Positions 53,951 through 63,343 are shown, counted from the stretch's first letter. The stretch: DNA of 64,000 nt from JAUWCL01 sp964599375 (GCA_964599375.1 CAZREW010000006.1:135378-199377); one strand, 5' to 3'. Notes: generated from the letters alone by a model not told the origin. Program-made: numbers and translations.

Positions 53951-54226
53951 ATGGCCAAGAACATCTACGTGGGAAACCTTCCCTTCTCAACGACCGACGA
54001 TGAGCTTAACGACCTGTTCGCCCCCTACGGCGCCGTAAAGGCCGCCCGCGTCATAAAGGACAGGATCACGGAGCGCTCGAGAGGCTTCGGCTTTGTCGAG
54101 ATGGAGAACGACGAGGAAGCCGACAAGGCTATCGCCGAGGTCAACGGCAAGGACCTCGACGGACGTCCCCTGAAGGTCAGCGAGGCGAGGCCCCGCGAGG
54201 ACCGTCGCGGCGGCGGTGGATACTAG
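53951..54226 (+). CDS. RRM-domain RNA-binding protein (cold-shock Rbp type)
   Basis: A 91-residue protein that is one complete RRM. RNP2 is IYVGNLPFS at the start, RNP1 is RGFGFVEM at about residues 41-48, and the C-terminal tail is Arg/Gly-rich (REDRRGGGGY). This matches the bacterial and cyanobacterial Rbp family of small RNA-binding proteins. Expected to bind RNA in the cytoplasm. Its 5' leader is long and its mRNA ends in an apparent terminator at 54243. Confidence 0.94.
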   Translation: MAKNIYVGNLPFSTTDDELNDLFAPYGAVKAARVIKDRITERSRGFGFVEMENDEEADKAIAEVNGKDLDGRPLKVSEARPREDRRGGGGY

Positions 54227-54242
54227 AGGCGCAGGTCTCTTG

Positions 54243-54260
54243 AAGGCCCACGGGGCTTTT
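54243..54260 (+). terminator. Intrinsic terminator of the RRM gene
   Basis: AAGGCCC (54243-54249) pairs with GGGCTTT (54253-54259) around an ACG loop, followed by TTAT, 17 nt after the stop codon. Short U-tract, one G-U pair. Confidence 0.55.
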
Positions 54261-54269
54261 ATAGATAGA

Positions 54270-54299
54270 CAGAAGGCAGGACGTATGTCCTGCCTTCTG
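54270..54299. repeat. Perfect 13-bp hairpin between RRM gene and tRNA-Asp
   Basis: CAGAAGGCAGGAC (54270-54282) and GTCCTGCCTTCTG (54287-54299) with a GTAT loop. No T-run follows it on either strand, although T6 lies between it and the tRNA on the minus strand. It may end or process the tRNA transcript or act as a two-way transcription barrier. Confidence 0.6.
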
Positions 54300-54309
54300 C
54301 GTCAAAAAA

Positions 54310-54384
54310 CGGGGCCGACGAGACTCGAACTCGCGACCTCCTGCGTGACAGGCAGGCGTTCTAACCAAACTGAACTACGACCCC
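54310..54384 (-). tRNA. tRNA-Asp (GTC)
   Basis: On the minus strand the cloverleaf is complete: acceptor GGGGTCG pairs with CGGCCCC, the D-loop has AGTTCAGTTTGGTTAG, the anticodon loop is CTGTCAC (GTC), the T-arm has GGTTCGA-like GAGTTCGAGTCTC, and the discriminator is G. CCA is not encoded. Immediately downstream is TTTTTT. The anticodon arm is CCTGC/GCAGG. Confidence 0.97.
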
Positions 54385-54442
54385 GTGATTATCGTATTTT
54401 CCGACCCGTATGAAGCGCCGCTGTCCCATCTATATTTTACAG

Positions 54443-54462
54443 AAAAAAAGCGGCCTTCGCCG
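54443..54462 (-). terminator. Terminator of the NagZ-like gene
   Basis: On the minus strand a CGGC-GAAG-GCCG hairpin (54462-54451) is followed by C and a run of seven T (54449-54443), about 80 nt beyond the NagZ-like stop and before tRNA-Asp. Confidence 0.65.
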
Positions 54463-54540
54463 TCAGTGTGCTTATTTATAACAGGTCCCCAGACCCAAGT
54501 CAATCTGATTTTTATGGGCCCTTACAATGCTTCAGGGCCT

Positions 54541-56160
54541 CTACACGTGCTCCCTGAGCATTTCCGCCAGATTATCGGCGGCCATGTCATATATGCCGTA
54601 TGTCAAAACCACTGAACCTCCCGGCGGGAGCAGCGCGGCGTCCCAGGGTCTCCCCGCCGCCACCACAGACCCGTACGCGGAAGCGATCTCCCGGACTACA
54701 TCCCCCGGAGGCGGTTTCCTGCAGAGAAGGATAAGGGATCTCCTGGCGGACGGCCGCCTGAGGGGCTCAAATATGTACAGACCGGTTTCCCGGCCGTCAG
54801 CCGTCCGAACGGGGCTCAGCCCGTTCAGGCCGAGCTGCTCCGGGCCGGCGGACTGCCCCGACCAGCCGAGCCCTTCCAGGATCCTGAATATGAATCTCCT
54901 GACGACATAGTTGTCGAAATCCGCTTTATCGCCGAGAAATACCGGCAGGGCCGGCCCGGGAGGGCCTCCACGGATTTTCACCGGACTGTCGGCGTCGCCG
55001 TCGAGAAAATAGCTTTTTGCCATTACAGACTCGTCGCGGCAGGCCTGCCTGACCTTCTCCACGGAATCCCGCAGGCCGCCGGGACTGTCCGCCGCCGGCT
55101 CGGAGACCTTTTTTCTCAGAGAAACCGTCCTCTGCGCCGACATCTTCATCCGTTCCTCCAGCGCCGGGTCCCGGAACGCTTCCAGGAGTTGCTCGGCGTG
55201 CGCGGCCAGTTCGGCGTAGACCTCTTCAAGCGGCCTGGACATCAGGAGCAGGTCGTTTCCCGCCACGAGGGCCCTGGCGGCGATCGAGGCAGGCACGGCT
55301 TCCCCACTCTTCTCCCCCGCCGCCGGATCGATCGACTTCATCGCGACCCCATCTGGCAGCGCGCCGGCCATCTCGAGCGCGTCGGTAATGATCACGCCCT
55401 CGAACCCAAGGCTTTCCCGCAGCAGGCCGGTGACTATCCCTCGGTCCAGAGAAGCGGGCGGGCCGCCTTCTGCCAATGCAAAGTGGGCGGTCATGACGGT
55501 GTCGGCCCCTATTTCTATCCCCGCTATGAACGGCTGGAGTTCGATCTCCCGGAGCTGTTCGACATTCTTTCCTATCACAGGGAGCGTCAGATGCGAATCG
55601 AAGGCGGTCGCTCCGTGCCCGGGGAAGTGCTTCAGGCAGCTGAAGATCCCCTCACGCGCGAGCGCGTTCACGGCGATACTCACCGCTTTGCAGACCGACA
55701 CGGCGTCCTCGCCGAACGACCTCGTGCCTATGACGGGATTAAGGGGCTCGGATGCGACGTCCGCGACGGGAGAAAGGTTCAGATTAAAGCCACAGTGCCT
55801 CATCTTGAAGGCGGTAGAGGCGACGATACCGTCGAGAAGCTTCGCTGAGCGCGGATTCCACGCGGCCATCTGGGATGGCGGCACTCCTATCGCCCTTGCG
55901 AGCACCGAAATCCTCCCGCCTTCGTGATCGGCCATTATCAGCGGCGGGAGGCCGGAGGCTTCTTCGACGATAGCCCTTATCTCGCGCGTGAGCCTGCAGA
56001 GTTGCTCGATGCTCTCTACATTCCTGTAAAAAAGGATCACACCGGCCGGCGGCGCCGCGGAGAGCATCTCACGCTCATCGGGCGTCAACCCGGTCCCGGC
56101 CAAGCCTGTCACGAGGGAGGGGGCAAGCCTCCGGTGGATATCGCTGATCGATCCCTGCAT
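54541..56160 (-). CDS. Glycoside hydrolase family 3, NagZ-like beta-N-acetylhexosaminidase
   Basis: A 539-residue protein. MADHEGGRISVL (substrate binding) and CLKHFPGHGATAFDSH (the KHFPGHG motif and the NagZ-type His in DSH) place it in the NagZ group; the nucleophile Asp is in IITDALEMAGA. About 180 residues follow the catalytic domain, as in the longer two-domain NagZ homologues. No signal peptide is evident. It would release GlcNAc from muropeptides in peptidoglycan recycling. ATG 56160 has GGAG upstream. It is 64 nt after the SpoIID-like gene. Confidence 0.88.
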   Translation of the reverse strand: MQGSISDIHRRLAPSLVTGLAGTGLTPDEREMLSAAPPAGVILFYRNVESIEQLCRLTREIRAIVEEASGLPPLIMADHEGGRISVLARAIGVPPSQMAAWNPRSAKLLDGIVASTAFKMRHCGFNLNLSPVADVASEPLNPVIGTRSFGEDAVSVCKAVSIAVNALAREGIFSCLKHFPGHGATAFDSHLTLPVIGKNVEQLREIELQPFIAGIEIGADTVMTAHFALAEGGPPASLDRGIVTGLLRESLGFEGVIITDALEMAGALPDGVAMKSIDPAAGEKSGEAVPASIAARALVAGNDLLLMSRPLEEVYAELAAHAEQLLEAFRDPALEERMKMSAQRTVSLRKKVSEPAADSPGGLRDSVEKVRQACRDESVMAKSYFLDGDADSPVKIRGGPPGPALPVFLGDKADFDNYVVRRFIFRILEGLGWSGQSAGPEQLGLNGLSPVRTADGRETGLYIFEPLRRPSARRSLILLCRKPPPGDVVREIASAYGSVVAAGRPWDAALLPPGGSVVLTYGIYDMAADNLAEMLREHV

Positions 56161-56224
56161 TGGAATATCTCCGTGGACAGTCGCTCCCGCATCGGCCGGC
56201 AGGCACGGACAGCCGGAGGCATGG

Positions 56225-57562
56225 CTAGTATATCCTGACCAGGGACACCCCGGGATAGTAGTGCGCGATTATCCTCTCGGCGCTGAATCCGTCGGACGCC
56301 ATCCTGATCGCCCCCGACTGGCACATGCCTACACCGTGGCCGTTTCCCCCGCCTTTTAGGCGGACCTGCTTCACTCTCCCACCACCCCTGGTGACCTCCA
56401 TCTTGAAGAGGGTCGACCTGAGGATCGGCCCGGTCGACGATTCCGGCCTCAGCACCCACCTTATCCGGTCGCCCTCGACCCTGTACGTGCCATTGTCTGT
56501 CACTATATCCACAGCCCTGGCCCTGCCGCTCGGGGCGTATCCGTCCACTCTGATATCACGGATGACGTTGAACGGGGCGACACGCCCGCCGAGTTCAGCC
56601 GGCAGTGTCTTGCCCGTTATCCTCGAGAGATCGCTCCCGCTCCAGACTACTTCCCATCTGAAATGCCTCGATTCCCTGCAGTATGACTTGCTCCCCTCCC
56701 CTTCCAGCGCGTCCCTGCGCCCGTAGAGGTAGGGGAAGGGGGCCTTCCAGGGCCAGCCTACGCGGATATCAGAGGTATACCCCCCGCAGCACGCCGAGTA
56801 ATATGCCCTTATCGGCTCGCCCTCCCAGACGCCTATGACTCCCCTGGTCGCGTCGATCGCCTCTGAGGCGGCCCGGTTCTCTCCCTTGATGCCCCTGTAT
56901 ACCTGATCCATGATCGTGGCCCGCATATCATACGGCTCGTTTTTCTTCTCCTCGAGCTTGCTCAGCGAGTAGGATCGTGACGCTATCGCCTGCGCCTTGT
57001 ATGCCTCATACTGGCCCTCCTTTAGGTACCCGATCTCGGAGGGCAGGACTCCCTTGAGGTAATCGTCTATCTCGATGACATTTATCGCGAGGATCCGTTT
57101 CCCGTCCTTGAGGCGGAGCAGCAGGCCACCCCTGTAGGGCGTATCGCCTATCGTGAACCCGGTCTCTCCAGACGGCCGAATCTCCATCACCGGCGCCTCG
57201 TGGACGGGACTGCTCTTCTGCTTGAGCCGAAGGCCGCCCCGCACCCTTGAGACGACGAGGGTCCCGTTGACCTCGAACCTGCCGATCGTCCGGCCGTCCT
57301 CCGATTTCGCCGCGACCTGCCCACCCTGGACGCGTATCCTGATCCGGTCTTCCGTTTCGAGCACAAGGATTCTGACAACGGGCACTTCACCGCCGCCGGG
57401 AAGGCGTATTTGGGTCTCGGGCAGGGTCTCCACTGGAGGGTAGGCTCCCCTTTCAGGAGCCGCACAGGAGATGATCATCATCGCCGCCGCCGCGGCGAAC
57501 ACAGCGGCGGCAGGCGGCGCACCTGATAGACGGGACAGGATATTTCGAAATGCCGTCTTCAT
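56225..57562 (-). CDS. SpoIID/LytB-domain lipoprotein, peptidoglycan-acting
   Basis: About 445 residues. The signal ends AAAAAMMIISC, a lipobox Cys. The SpoIID domain shows YLKGVLPSEIGYLKEGQYEAYKA ... QAIASRSYS, YDMRATIMDQVYRG, AYYSACCGGYTSD and the terminal GHGVGMCQSGA. In spores SpoIID is a lytic transglycosylase; homologues in non-sporulating bacteria (LytB-type) act on denuded glycan strands. ATG 57562 places the signal well; an in-frame start at 57595 would add 11 residues. Lies between the AnmK-like and NagZ-like genes. Confidence 0.88.
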   Translation of the reverse strand: MKTAFRNILSRLSGAPPAAAVFAAAAAMMIISCAAPERGAYPPVETLPETQIRLPGGGEVPVVRILVLETEDRIRIRVQGGQVAAKSEDGRTIGRFEVNGTLVVSRVRGGLRLKQKSSPVHEAPVMEIRPSGETGFTIGDTPYRGGLLLRLKDGKRILAINVIEIDDYLKGVLPSEIGYLKEGQYEAYKAQAIASRSYSLSKLEEKKNEPYDMRATIMDQVYRGIKGENRAASEAIDATRGVIGVWEGEPIRAYYSACCGGYTSDIRVGWPWKAPFPYLYGRRDALEGEGSKSYCRESRHFRWEVVWSGSDLSRITGKTLPAELGGRVAPFNVIRDIRVDGYAPSGRARAVDIVTDNGTYRVEGDRIRWVLRPESSTGPILRSTLFKMEVTRGGGRVKQVRLKGGGNGHGVGMCQSGAIRMASDGFSAERIIAHYYPGVSLVRIY

Positions 57563-57622
57563 ATCTGTTGATCCCGCCGGACGGACTCCGACCATTCGCG
57601 ACGGTACGCGGCCCGCTGTTCA

Positions 57623-58327
57623 TTAAACCGGAAAAAAGAACTCCCCGTGAAGGGCCGGCTCTCCGCCGCTCCCGCTTTTGACCATGACCGTCCGTCTTGA
57701 TACCGGGTCCCTGCCTGTCCCGTCCGCGTCCTGACAGTCAGAACTGACGGCCTTATGATAGACAGCCTCATTGGCCAGAAGAGCCACCGCGACAGCCTCC
57801 CTAGCCTCTTCATCAAGATCGTATTTCTCCACCATCGCCCCTACCATGCCCTTGAGTATGGCTTCCTTGACGGGAAGCCAGCTCCCCTGGCCTTTTTCAG
57901 GGCCTATCCTGAAGCAGGAGACGACGGCGCACCCGGTCATCTCGCTGAGCGCTCCCGGGTCCTCGGGAAATTCCATCCCCCCGACCTCCATGCCCTTGAG
58001 CCCTATGAGATCGACCTGGTCGGATTCGACCCCAGCTTCCTCCAGCAGGTCGTGAAAGAGCGTATTCAAGCGATGAAGTATGAGGAAATTGATATTAGCC
58101 TGTTCCCTGGCGCCGATCTCGGGCTTGCCTTCGATCGCCTCAAGCGCCGTAACGAGCCCCTCGGACAGATCTACGCTCTGGAAGGAATGGAGGTCGAGAA
58201 CCGTATCCGCGCCGTTGCCGCTCACTTCGGCCAGCACGGCGCCTATCCTGCCGGGCACACTGCCGGTCTCGATCCCTACGATCACCCTCGCATTGTTCTT
58301 TTTAAGAAGTTCGAGCCGCTCTTCCAA
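57623..58327 (-). CDS. Shortened AnmK-like (anhydro-N-acetylmuramic acid kinase) protein
   Basis: A 234-residue protein that follows the N-terminal half of AnmK: VIVGIETGSVPGRIGAVLAEV where AnmK has the ATP-binding MSGTSxDGIDA, DLIGLKGMEV for GSHGQT, and MTGCAVVSCFRI for TGxTVVSDFR. The end (EAVAVALLANEAVYHK) resembles the AnmK C-terminal helix. About 130 residues of the central kinase part are missing and the phosphate-binding motifs are altered, so kinase activity is doubtful. The start is TTG 58327 with GGAGG 5-6 nt upstream. It lies with the NagZ-like and SpoIID-like genes, which supports a cell-wall recycling origin. Confidence 0.6.
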   Translation of the reverse strand: MEERLELLKKNNARVIVGIETGSVPGRIGAVLAEVSGNGADTVLDLHSFQSVDLSEGLVTALEAIEGKPEIGAREQANINFLILHRLNTLFHDLLEEAGVESDQVDLIGLKGMEVGGMEFPEDPGALSEMTGCAVVSCFRIGPEKGQGSWLPVKEAILKGMVGAMVEKYDLDEEAREAVAVALLANEAVYHKAVSSDCQDADGTGRDPVSRRTVMVKSGSGGEPALHGEFFFPV

Positions 58328-58406
58328 GACGACCTCCGTGTTGATGCCGTAGACGGTACTGCATCATTCTACGGAAGAGTCGGAGAAGGGGTAAAGGGAT
58401 TTTTCT

Positions 58407-61400
58407 CTATTCGAGATGGACGGCCTTCCCGGTGTAACTCACTTTACCCCCGTCCTTCTCGATATCGATCACGTAGATATACGTACCGTTGGCGACCGTG
58501 TCGCCCGCCAGGTCCCTGCCGTCCCACCAGACGGCGTTAGGGGCCCCTGGAGGCGCAGTCCCGAGAAGGTCTCGCGGGATTGCCAACTCCCTGATGAGCA
58601 TACCGCTGACATTGAAGATCATGATCTTTCCAGCGTCGGCGTCAATATTGAGCGAAAAGCAGATATTCGTCCCGCCGTCAAAGGGATTGGGGAAATTGAA
58701 GGCATCCATGACCAGGCCGCTCCCTCCCACGGAGAAGGGATATTCCGCCTCGAAATCCCCGACTGTTACGGTCAGGACATGATTGCCGGCGGCCAGCTTC
58801 CGAGAGAACCTTGCCTGCCATGCTGTGGAATCCTGGGGATCGGGAGCCTGCACCGTGACGCCGTCGAGGCCGATGCCGTCGAACATTATCTCCGGCGGGG
58901 AGTCGAGCCAGACCGGGAACCGCATGTCGAGCAGGAAAGCCCCTTCCGAAGGCGATTCCCCGCCTGGAGGTATCGCCAAGGAACCGTTGTACAGCATCAT
59001 CGAGAGGGCGACGTGGAGCTCCCTGAAGCCCGTTTCCCCGCCGTCAGGTGAATGGGTCCTGAATATCAGCGAATGATCATCGAGATTTACCGTATAGTCC
59101 ACACTGGCTGAGTACCCCCTGGCGAAGTCCAGCCCCTCATCGATAGTCGGCACGACGCTGAGGTCGCCGGTCCTGTCCTCTCCGTCGATCTCGAACGAGA
59201 TATCTCCCAACCCGACCACATCGCTCGCTCTGAACATCAGGCTGCAGGTATTGAGACTGCTTCGTGAGCGCAGAGTGTCGGAGGAGATCTCCTCCATCCC
59301 TTCCCCCCAGTCAGCTGAAACGGTCATAAGCGGCGGACCGGGATCCACGCGCAGCATCGGGTCGCCGAGAAGCACGTACCTGTATACCTGCTCATAGGCG
59401 TAAGACTCCAGGCCAAGATGTTCTATCTCGCCCGCCGTGAGGGCCTCGCCGAGGATCCACCTCGCGCCGGTCTGCGCGTTCTCCGGCGGAATCGGATCGG
59501 TAGGGGGCCTCTGGAATATCACTTCATGCATCGTCGTGCAGAAATACTTGTTCTCCAGCAGATATTCGTATCCCGTGCTCGCGTAGGTGCCGACCGCGCC
59601 CGCCCTCGACTTGAAAAGAAGCTGCTCGGTGATGCAATCGCCGTTCGGCCCGTCTACGCCGGACCTCGAATACTCCATCATAAGGGCGAAATCGCTTATG
59701 TGGCATCCCACTCCGAAGAATATATGGTTCCGGTCGGAACGGAGGCTGTCGACATCCTGGTACTGGCTGAAATTGGAGAACCCCGCCTCAGTGGAGAAAT
59801 TCGATCTCGAGGCATGCCCCTGGAAGGAATAGAAAAGGCAGCCGTTGTTGAGCTTCCTGTTCAGGTACGGAGTGAAATACTTCCGTGTCGAGTCGGTCGC
59901 CTCGCTCAGGATCGCCGTGCCTCCCGTGAGGTCGTCATGGACCCCGTCGGTCCAGCGGGAGAGATCGAGCCTGTTGACCTCGAATCCTCCCGGCAGGGAT
60001 TCCTCGATCTTTGTCGCTACGGAATCCATCCCGTACTCGAAATGCTCCTCTATCGAATGGTAAGCGTACGCCGAAAGGTAGCCCGACCACGCGTCGTCGG
60101 AGAAAAGAACGATCGACCGTCGCCAGGCGTCCGAACCGGAAGGCTCCTCGAACCTGTACATCTTGGTCAGAAGGGCCCTGAGCTCGATCTCCCGGCCGAC
60201 GGGAAGCCTCCCGACGATGACGTCCGGATAAGCAGCCGCAGGCAGATACTGGATGCCGGAGCCTCCATGGGAAAGTAAGGCTTCTGATGACGCCACACCG
60301 TACCCGGAAGGCGGAGACTCGTCGAGAAAGGCGTAATACTTGTCCGCCGTCACCACTTCGTCCTTTTCGCGGCCGATCACGTTTACGCTGTAAGTAAAGG
60401 CGGGGACATAATCGGGAGCCGAGCCGTTGCTCTCGGGCGGATCGCCTATGAAGATCCGCCTGTGGTCCTCGCTCGCGTCGCCGATGAGAAGCACGAACTC
60501 CACTCCCCAGTTCTCAACACCATACCTGACGAATCTCCTGATAGCGTCGGCCGATATCAGCCCACCGTTGAACTCGTCATAGACGTCCTCGACGTCGGCA
60601 CGCAGGATCCTGTATCCCTGCGCTTCCCTCCAAGAGATATACGAGGCGAGGTAATCACTGACCGGCGGTAGAAAATCCGAGTGCGCGATCACCAGCGTGT
60701 TGTATGGACCGGGGCTCGACCGCAGGGCGCTGGCCGCGTCGGGCTCGATCCATACATTGCTTATGTGCATTCCGGCGCCACGGCCCAGAGCTACAAAACG
60801 CCTGTCAGTAGCAGCAGGGACGGTCAGGCTCAAGGTGTATGAACTTCCGTCCGCCCTGAAAGAATCGGCCGGAATATCGTTGAACGACGGGGCATCCGGG
60901 TCGGTCAGTTCGACCAGATAACCTGACTGCCCGCTGAAACCCGTGATATCGATCCTTCTGCTTGACAGATCCTGGCTCACGCTGAGATCCAGGTATCCGT
61001 CATGGAGGGCTGTCATTCGGGAATACCTGACCACTGCGTCGTTTATCAGGAACCCGTAGGTCTCTTCCCTGCTCTTGACCACGAGCTGGTTCGCGCCTTC
61101 GGCGAGCCTGGTCACGGGGATCATGCCGAAATCGAATACCTTCTCATCCGTGGAAGAGATGAAACCGCTTCCGATCAGCGAGGTGCCGCCGGAGTTGCGG
61201 ATATAGAAGTCAAGGTCCTGGCTCGGATTGCCTTTGACGTACCCCATGACCCTGACATAGACAGAGATGATGCTTCCCGGCTGGGCATTGTGGACCTGGA
61301 ACGGAACAGCGACCTCGTCCCTCTGAGGCCCGCCCGCGAAGTTGAAGTCCTTCATCCCGGCTTTCACAAACTTGTTGTACCAGGTATCCTTCCTGATCTT

Positions 61401-62561
61401 CTCGGAATGTACGAAACTGGTCTGCAACCGTCCCGTGCCGGATGGGAATCCCTGACCGTCCGGCATGACGGCTCCCGCCTCGTCCTCAAAAAGCCATATA
61501 CGGTTGTAAGTATTGAAGACGGCCATCGTGTCTCCCGCCCCTATGTCATCCTTGACCGCCCTGGCGAAAAAGACGAGCCTGTCGTCCCCTTCGAAGATAT
61601 CGGCTGCCGACCCAGAGCCCTTGATGACCCTGTAGGGGATATCTTCTTCCCTGACAAGGTCAGGTTCCGAAGCGTCGTAATAAAGCTTCCTCAGCGCGAA
61701 TCCATTGTTCGACAGGGAAGGCGAAAGCCCCGACGCTATGAGGGAATCGGCCCTGACTGAATAGACGCCGGTTTCCGGTATCTTTATCTTCAGCCTTCTG
61801 CCGGGCGCCATCGGAGCTCGCAGAGCGGCCCTGTCTTTCAACGGGCTTATCAGGCGCTCCGTGTCCCCGGGGTTGACAAGAACCCTCTCGTACATCCTTT
61901 TCCAGACTCCGGACAGTACGGGCGCCGCCGCGGTCCCCGGACGCTTCTCAGACAAGCCCGGGGAGAGACCGAAGGAGACGGTAACGACGACCTTCCTCGC
62001 AAGCGTGAAACTGCCGTCATGCCCCATAAGCGGCATCAACCGCACCGGCATGACTCTCTGCCTTCCCATCATCGCCGGCTGCGTTGCGACGACCGTTTCC
62101 GTCGGCATACTGCCGCCCCAGGGATCTTCAGGCATATACGCCTCGGTGACTGGAATGCCGTCCTCCCCGTACCTTATGAACCTCTCAGCCGGTACGCGGG
62201 CAAGAGGGATGGGGCCGAGCGTCTCGCTTTCAGTCACAGTCCAGGAAATGGAAGGATCTCCCTGAGCCGGCACAGCTACATTAAACGTCCTGGCGGGAAG
62301 GACCGGAGCTCCCGGTGGGGAAAAAGTGCCGTATCCCTCGAGAGCGACGATAGCGCCCTCGCTTTCACGTATTATTCGCGGCCGGGGCACAGTTATCTCG
62401 AATACGACCGAAGAATTGTCCGAGCGGATGACCCTCGTTCCTGATCCGGATGCCTCTGCTTCATCCGAAAAGAGTAAACTGCCCGCGGCGATAATAACCG
62501 CTGTCACCATGAAAGTATATAAAGTCCACCTCGACGTGGAGCCGGGCCCGGTTCTTTTCAA
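58407..62561 (-). CDS. Gingipain-like C25 cysteine peptidase, secreted, with FlgD-type tail
   Basis: A 1384-residue secreted protein with a signal peptide (FMVTAVIIAAGSLLFSDEAEA). The C25 catalytic pair fits His916 in FQGHASRSNF and Cys953 in GVGCHISDF, inside a Peptidase_C25 domain opening with ILLIGDASEDHRR. Ig-like regions surround it. The end has NFPNPFDGGTNICFSL and the FlgD-like sorting domain finishing AVHLE. Like gingipains it should cut proteins outside the cell after type IX-type export. TTG 62561 has AGGAG 8 nt upstream. Nothing else overlaps on this strand. Confidence 0.9.
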   Translation of the reverse strand: MKRTGPGSTSRWTLYTFMVTAVIIAAGSLLFSDEAEASGSGTRVIRSDNSSVVFEITVPRPRIIRESEGAIVALEGYGTFSPPGAPVLPARTFNVAVPAQGDPSISWTVTESETLGPIPLARVPAERFIRYGEDGIPVTEAYMPEDPWGGSMPTETVVATQPAMMGRQRVMPVRLMPLMGHDGSFTLARKVVVTVSFGLSPGLSEKRPGTAAAPVLSGVWKRMYERVLVNPGDTERLISPLKDRAALRAPMAPGRRLKIKIPETGVYSVRADSLIASGLSPSLSNNGFALRKLYYDASEPDLVREEDIPYRVIKGSGSAADIFEGDDRLVFFARAVKDDIGAGDTMAVFNTYNRIWLFEDEAGAVMPDGQGFPSGTGRLQTSFVHSEKIRKDTWYNKFVKAGMKDFNFAGGPQRDEVAVPFQVHNAQPGSIISVYVRVMGYVKGNPSQDLDFYIRNSGGTSLIGSGFISSTDEKVFDFGMIPVTRLAEGANQLVVKSREETYGFLINDAVVRYSRMTALHDGYLDLSVSQDLSSRRIDITGFSGQSGYLVELTDPDAPSFNDIPADSFRADGSSYTLSLTVPAATDRRFVALGRGAGMHISNVWIEPDAASALRSSPGPYNTLVIAHSDFLPPVSDYLASYISWREAQGYRILRADVEDVYDEFNGGLISADAIRRFVRYGVENWGVEFVLLIGDASEDHRRIFIGDPPESNGSAPDYVPAFTYSVNVIGREKDEVVTADKYYAFLDESPPSGYGVASSEALLSHGGSGIQYLPAAAYPDVIVGRLPVGREIELRALLTKMYRFEEPSGSDAWRRSIVLFSDDAWSGYLSAYAYHSIEEHFEYGMDSVATKIEESLPGGFEVNRLDLSRWTDGVHDDLTGGTAILSEATDSTRKYFTPYLNRKLNNGCLFYSFQGHASRSNFSTEAGFSNFSQYQDVDSLRSDRNHIFFGVGCHISDFALMMEYSRSGVDGPNGDCITEQLLFKSRAGAVGTYASTGYEYLLENKYFCTTMHEVIFQRPPTDPIPPENAQTGARWILGEALTAGEIEHLGLESYAYEQVYRYVLLGDPMLRVDPGPPLMTVSADWGEGMEEISSDTLRSRSSLNTCSLMFRASDVVGLGDISFEIDGEDRTGDLSVVPTIDEGLDFARGYSASVDYTVNLDDHSLIFRTHSPDGGETGFRELHVALSMMLYNGSLAIPPGGESPSEGAFLLDMRFPVWLDSPPEIMFDGIGLDGVTVQAPDPQDSTAWQARFSRKLAAGNHVLTVTVGDFEAEYPFSVGGSGLVMDAFNFPNPFDGGTNICFSLNIDADAGKIMIFNVSGMLIRELAIPRDLLGTAPPGAPNAVWWDGRDLAGDTVANGTYIYVIDIEKDGGKVSYTGKAVHLE

Positions 62562-62622
62562 GTGATCTCTCCTTCTCCCAGGGGCTGGGACGGGGATCCG
62601 GGGGACGTCATCATCTGCAGTA

Positions 62623-62628
62623 ATTATA
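62623..62628 (-). promoter_or_regulatory. Extended -10 promoter of the C25 peptidase gene
   Basis: On the minus strand TGTTATAAT gives TGN-TATAAT, an extended -10. No good -35 at 17 nt. The transcript would begin near 62616, 55 nt before the TTG start. Confidence 0.5.
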
Positions 62629-62700
62629 ACAAACTGGAGGCACTGATACCCAATGAAAAATCACGATTTGAACGGATATGGAGCCGGGTGGCAAGCTTTA

Positions 62701-63237
62701 TCAGAACTGCTTCTTGATCGCCCCCCATGTGGAGTCCTCGGTGCTGCCGTCGGTCTTGTTGTAGCAGAAGCTGTTGTACACCTTTGCCTCAGCGAGGGGC
62801 CTGTCCGGCTCGACGCACGTTGCAATCCCGCGGAAACTGCTTTTGTCGTTCGCCAAGATCTCGTATTCGCCCGGATCGACGCTCGACGCCATGCAGTTGA
62901 CAGCGAAAAGCCAGACGGTATCATCCTGGCAACTCATGAATCCCGCGCTGATGCCGGGAGCCCCGTACGGAGTGCCCATAATGGCATCCGAGATGAACGG
63001 AGCAGCCGTAGAACCGGTCGAGAAGTGCCCCGCGGGTCCGATCATCTTGTACTCCGCGCCGAAGGCGCCATCCGATCCCGGATCGAGAAACACATAGATG
63101 GTAAATACCTGATAGGGAGATGAAGTCCAGAACTCGGACGTGGTCTTTCCTTCGTCTGCCCATAGACTGAAATACTGACCTTGCGCAGGCGCGGCAACCG
63201 CGCAGATCAGCGCCGCCGCGACGAGTAACCTGCTCAT
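62701..63237 (-). CDS. Secreted hypothetical protein, paralogue of the next gene
   Basis: About 178 residues. Signal peptide SRLLVAAALICAVAAPAQGQ, then YFSLWADEGKTTSEF. It shares with 63444-63983 the blocks SLWADEG, VFLDPGSDGAFGAEYKMIGPA, GAPGISAGFMSCQDDTVWL, YEILANDKSSF and the ending STWGAIKKQF, with conserved cysteines (CQD, TCVEPD, SFCYN). No known family recognised. ATG 63237 has AGGAGGG 6 nt upstream. Tandem arrangement and similarity indicate duplication. Confidence 0.85.
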   Translation of the reverse strand: MSRLLVAAALICAVAAPAQGQYFSLWADEGKTTSEFWTSSPYQVFTIYVFLDPGSDGAFGAEYKMIGPAGHFSTGSTAAPFISDAIMGTPYGAPGISAGFMSCQDDTVWLFAVNCMASSVDPGEYEILANDKSSFRGIATCVEPDRPLAEAKVYNSFCYNKTDGSTEDSTWGAIKKQF

Positions 63238-63343
63238 GACTACCCTCCTGACAGAGACCATGCGCTGATTACAGCGGTGAAGTGATGTATCGGCCGGTGA
63301 GATAGCGAGGAAGTGTGGCTGATGTATGCTCTTTACAGGGCAT

